Source: Alphaproteobacteria bacterium (GTDB taxonomy: Bacteria > Pseudomonadota > Alphaproteobacteria > Rhizobiales > Xanthobacteraceae). From it: a stretch of 7,336 nt of DNA. The notes below the pieces were generated by a model that made no database searches, was not told the DNA's origin, and was given only the letters and a program-made list of their open reading frames with translations. The DNA is taken from contig VAZH01000221.1 in assembly GCA_005884465.1 (NCBI GenBank), positions 1 to 7,336 of the forward strand, given 5' to 3'. Every line of letters begins with the position of its first letter. Within the stretch, counting starts at the first letter, position 1. Both the position numbers and the translations under genes were made by a program. Below, piece by piece: positions 5,897 to 7,336 of this stretch.

Positions 5897-6555
5897 CGCC
5901 GCTCTCCGCGAAACTCGTCGAGCGCCTGAAGCTCGACGGAATCGAACCGCTCGCGAATGCGGAACAGGAACACGCCGATCACGATGAAGGCGACCAGAAC
6001 CGAGAATGCCACACTGATCTCAACAACGAGCGGCATGCCTCTGGCAGCCGTGGCCGCGAGGATCAGGCCGTTCTCGATCGACATGAAACCGACGATCTGG
6101 CTAACCGCGTTGCGCCGCGTCACCATCATCAGCAGGCCGAGCAGCAGAATCGACAAGGCAAATGCGAGGTCCTCGCGCGCCAATGGATCGGCCGTTTCCG
6201 CCGCCTTGAGCATGACGACCATCGAGAGCGCCGTAAGCCCCACACCAAGGAGCAGGGTCGGCCCAATGCCGACGACGGTCTCGATCCCCCGGTGGATGCC
6301 GAGTCGGATCACGACACGGTGCAGCGCTACTGGAATGATGATGCCCTTGAGCACGAGGGCGATCGCGGCTGGAACGTAGAGATGCGGTGCATTCTGGACG
6401 TAAGCCTGCCAAGCCACCGAGGCGGAGAGCACCACCGCATGCAGCGCAAAAACGTTGAGCAGTGCAAACATACGGTCCTGGTAGAGCAACATGAAACTCA
6501 CCAGCACCATGCCGCCGGCCAGCATATGCGCGACATCGAGGGGAAAGGTATTCAT
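5893..6555 (-). CDS. hyfE: HyfE-like membrane subunit (hydrogenase-4 component E)
   Basis: This membrane protein (220 aa, about seven helices) belongs to the membrane arm of hydrogenase-4-type complexes; its C-terminal half resembles NuoK. E. coli HyfE is nearly the same length. Key parts are K70 in AIALVLKGIIIPVALHR, the NRxN-like RRNAVSQIVGFMSIENGLILAA with E161, and E179 in MPLVVEISVAF. The last is a second buried Glu, as in NuoK. The C-terminus is a charged cytoplasmic tail (FRIRERFDSVELQALDEFRGERR). The frame is open upstream to 6768, but the added residues overlap hyfC and are not membrane-like. The ATG at 6555 is preferred because it has a GGAGC site and starts the first helix. It overlaps the hyfC stop by one base (TGATG), and its own stop overlaps the hyfF start, so translation is likely coupled. 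Confidence 0.9.
   Translation of the reverse strand: MNTFPLDVAHMLAGGMVLVSFMLLYQDRMFALLNVFALHAVVLSASVAWQAYVQNAPHLYVPAAIALVLKGIIIPVALHRVVIRLGIHRGIETVVGIGPTLLLGVGLTALSMVVMLKAAETADPLAREDLAFALSILLLGLLMMVTRRNAVSQIVGFMSIENGLILAATAARGMPLVVEISVAFSVLVAFIVIGVFLFRIRERFDSVELQALDEFRGERR
5902..5907 (-). promoter_or_regulatory. Ribosome binding site supporting the hyfF GTG start
   Basis: On the minus strand GGAGAG is followed by 5 nt (CGGCG reading) and then GTG at 5896. There is no ATG near the start of the homologous region, so this site decides the GTG start. Confidence 0.6.
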
Positions 6556-7336
6556 CAGAAGCTCCGTGACACGAAGAGCAGAAGCATGCCCAGCAATCCC
6601 AGCATCAGGGCGATGCCCAAAAAATCCGGAACACGGAAGACGCGCATCTTTGCGATCGAGGTCTCGAACAGGGCGAGCAGAAAGCCGCCCACCGCGAGCT
6701 TTCCGAGGTAGCTGATCAAGCCGATCGCATAGGCTTCCAGGCCACTGCCCGCCAGCGCCAGTCCCCATGGCATGAAGATACAGGCGATCAACGAGAGATA
6801 GAGCAACAGCTTGAGGGCGGAGGCAAACTCCAGGACCGCGAGATGCCTTGCAGAGTATTCCAGCACCATGGCTTCGTGCACCATGGTGAGTTCGAGATGG
6901 GTGGCCGGGTTGTCAATGGGAATGCGTGCGTTTTCAGCCAGCGCCACGATAATGAGCGCAATGAGCGCAAGTCCAAGCGAAACGCGCAAGCTGGCATGGG
7001 TCTGCATGAATTCGGCGATGACCGAGAGTTGGGTCGATCCGGCAAGGAGGGCGAGAGTGAACACGATCATGATCATCGCCGGCTCGGCGAGCGAGGCAAA
7101 CATCATCTCGCGGCTTGAGCCGATGCCGCCGAAGCTGGTGCCGACATCCATCCCGACAAGCGCCAGGAAGAACCGCGACGAGCCGATCAGCGCCGTGAGC
7201 GCAATCAGGTCGGCGGTCCAGCTGAACTGCAGTTGCACCGCGAAAGTCGGGACCAGCGCGGCGGCCACCCACGTTGCGGCAAAGATCAGGTATGGGCCGC
7301 TGCGGAACAGCCAGGATGCGTTCTCCGCCAGCACAG
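6555..7336 (-). CDS. hyfC: HyfC-like membrane subunit (NuoH/HycD family), 5' end outside window
   Basis: This membrane subunit connects the soluble arm to the ion-pumping arm, as NuoH does in complex I. About 260 residues are visible, against roughly 310 for E. coli HyfC/HycD. The frame is open to the right edge. The GTG at 7334 is within the coding sequence (V-LAENASWLFRSGPYLIFAATW) and is unlikely to be the start, so some 50 N-terminal residues are missing. Strong matches to HyfC are LIGSSRFFLALVGMDVGTSF, GIGSSREMMFASLAEPAM and LALLAGST. The signature cytoplasmic loop is ENARIPIDNPATHLELTMVHEAMVLEYSARH, containing the acidic residues of the NuoH loop. About seven membrane helices are seen. 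It ends with TGA 6557-6555, overlapping the hyfE ATG. A hyfB-like antiporter gene would be expected just beyond the right edge. Other names used are formate hydrogenlyase subunit 4 and complex I subunit 1 family. Confidence 0.9.
   Translation of the reverse strand, partial: VLAENASWLFRSGPYLIFAATWVAAALVPTFAVQLQFSWTADLIALTALIGSSRFFLALVGMDVGTSFGGIGSSREMMFASLAEPAMIMIVFTLALLAGSTQLSVIAEFMQTHASLRVSLGLALIALIIVALAENARIPIDNPATHLELTMVHEAMVLEYSARHLAVLEFASALKLLLYLSLIACIFMPWGLALAGSGLEAYAIGLISYLGKLAVGGFLLALFETSIAKMRVFRVPDFLGIALMLGLLGMLLLFVSRSF
6561..6565 (-). promoter_or_regulatory. Ribosome binding site supporting the hyfE start at 6555
   Basis: On the minus strand GGAGC lies about 5-6 nt before the ATG at 6555, within the last codons of hyfC. 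It supports this start over the longer upstream frame. Confidence 0.5.

Noticed and set aside
4832..6711. Two long + strand frames (351 and 275 codons), very rich in His, Gln, Arg and Glu
   Set aside because: These are the complement of membrane-protein codons in hyfF and hyfE; the odd composition follows from hydrophobic codons read backwards.
6556..6768. 71-residue N-terminal extension of hyfE
   Set aside because: It overlaps conserved hyfC coding sequence, is Arg/Gly-rich rather than membrane-like, and ATG 6555 matches the usual HyfE length.

Overview
The window looks like chromosome of a high-GC alphaproteobacterium of the Bradyrhizobium/Rhodopseudomonas group. This rests on codon use, on a GTCATTGCGAG...CTCGCAATGAC intergenic palindrome of a kind I associate with those genomes, and on a small rhizobial-style XRE protein. 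The species call is an inference; no sequence search was possible.

Left part (1-1806, + strand). The window opens inside a class III (CaiB/BaiF) CoA-transferase gene whose first codons lie outside. The position where the family normally has its catalytic Asp appears to be Ala. It is followed by an HxlR-type regulator gene with an in-frame TAG at codon 33, so it reads as a pseudogene.

Middle (1807-2389). A 146-bp palindromic repeat fills most of the gap. After it comes an AT-rich promoter with a perfect TG-extended -10 box, driving a 106-residue XRE-family DNA-binding protein. That gene ends tail-to-tail with the next operon, only 2 bp apart, with a hairpin in its last codons.

Right part (2392-7336, - strand). 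Five tightly packed genes are read right to left in the order hyfC-hyfE-hyfF-hyfG-hyfI; hyfC runs off the right edge. They form a membrane complex related to hydrogenase-4/formate hydrogenlyase and to respiratory complex I. HyfC (NuoH-like), HyfE (NuoK-like and more) and HyfF (antiporter-like, NuoL/M/N) are the membrane arm. HyfG (fused NuoC-NuoD-like) and HyfI (NuoB-like, one 4Fe-4S cluster) are the soluble arm.

The main point of interest is HyfG. It has lost both CxxC pairs that hold the Ni-Fe centre in true hydrogenases (first motif now SGDS, last motif now SFNCSYSG). The Fe-S ligands of HyfI and the proton-path Glu and Lys residues of HyfF are intact. The complex is therefore probably not a hydrogenase but an Ehr-type (energy-converting-hydrogenase-related) redox-linked ion pump with an unknown electron donor and acceptor. 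HyfD-like and HyfH-like genes are absent from their usual places in the operon, which makes it a reduced version.
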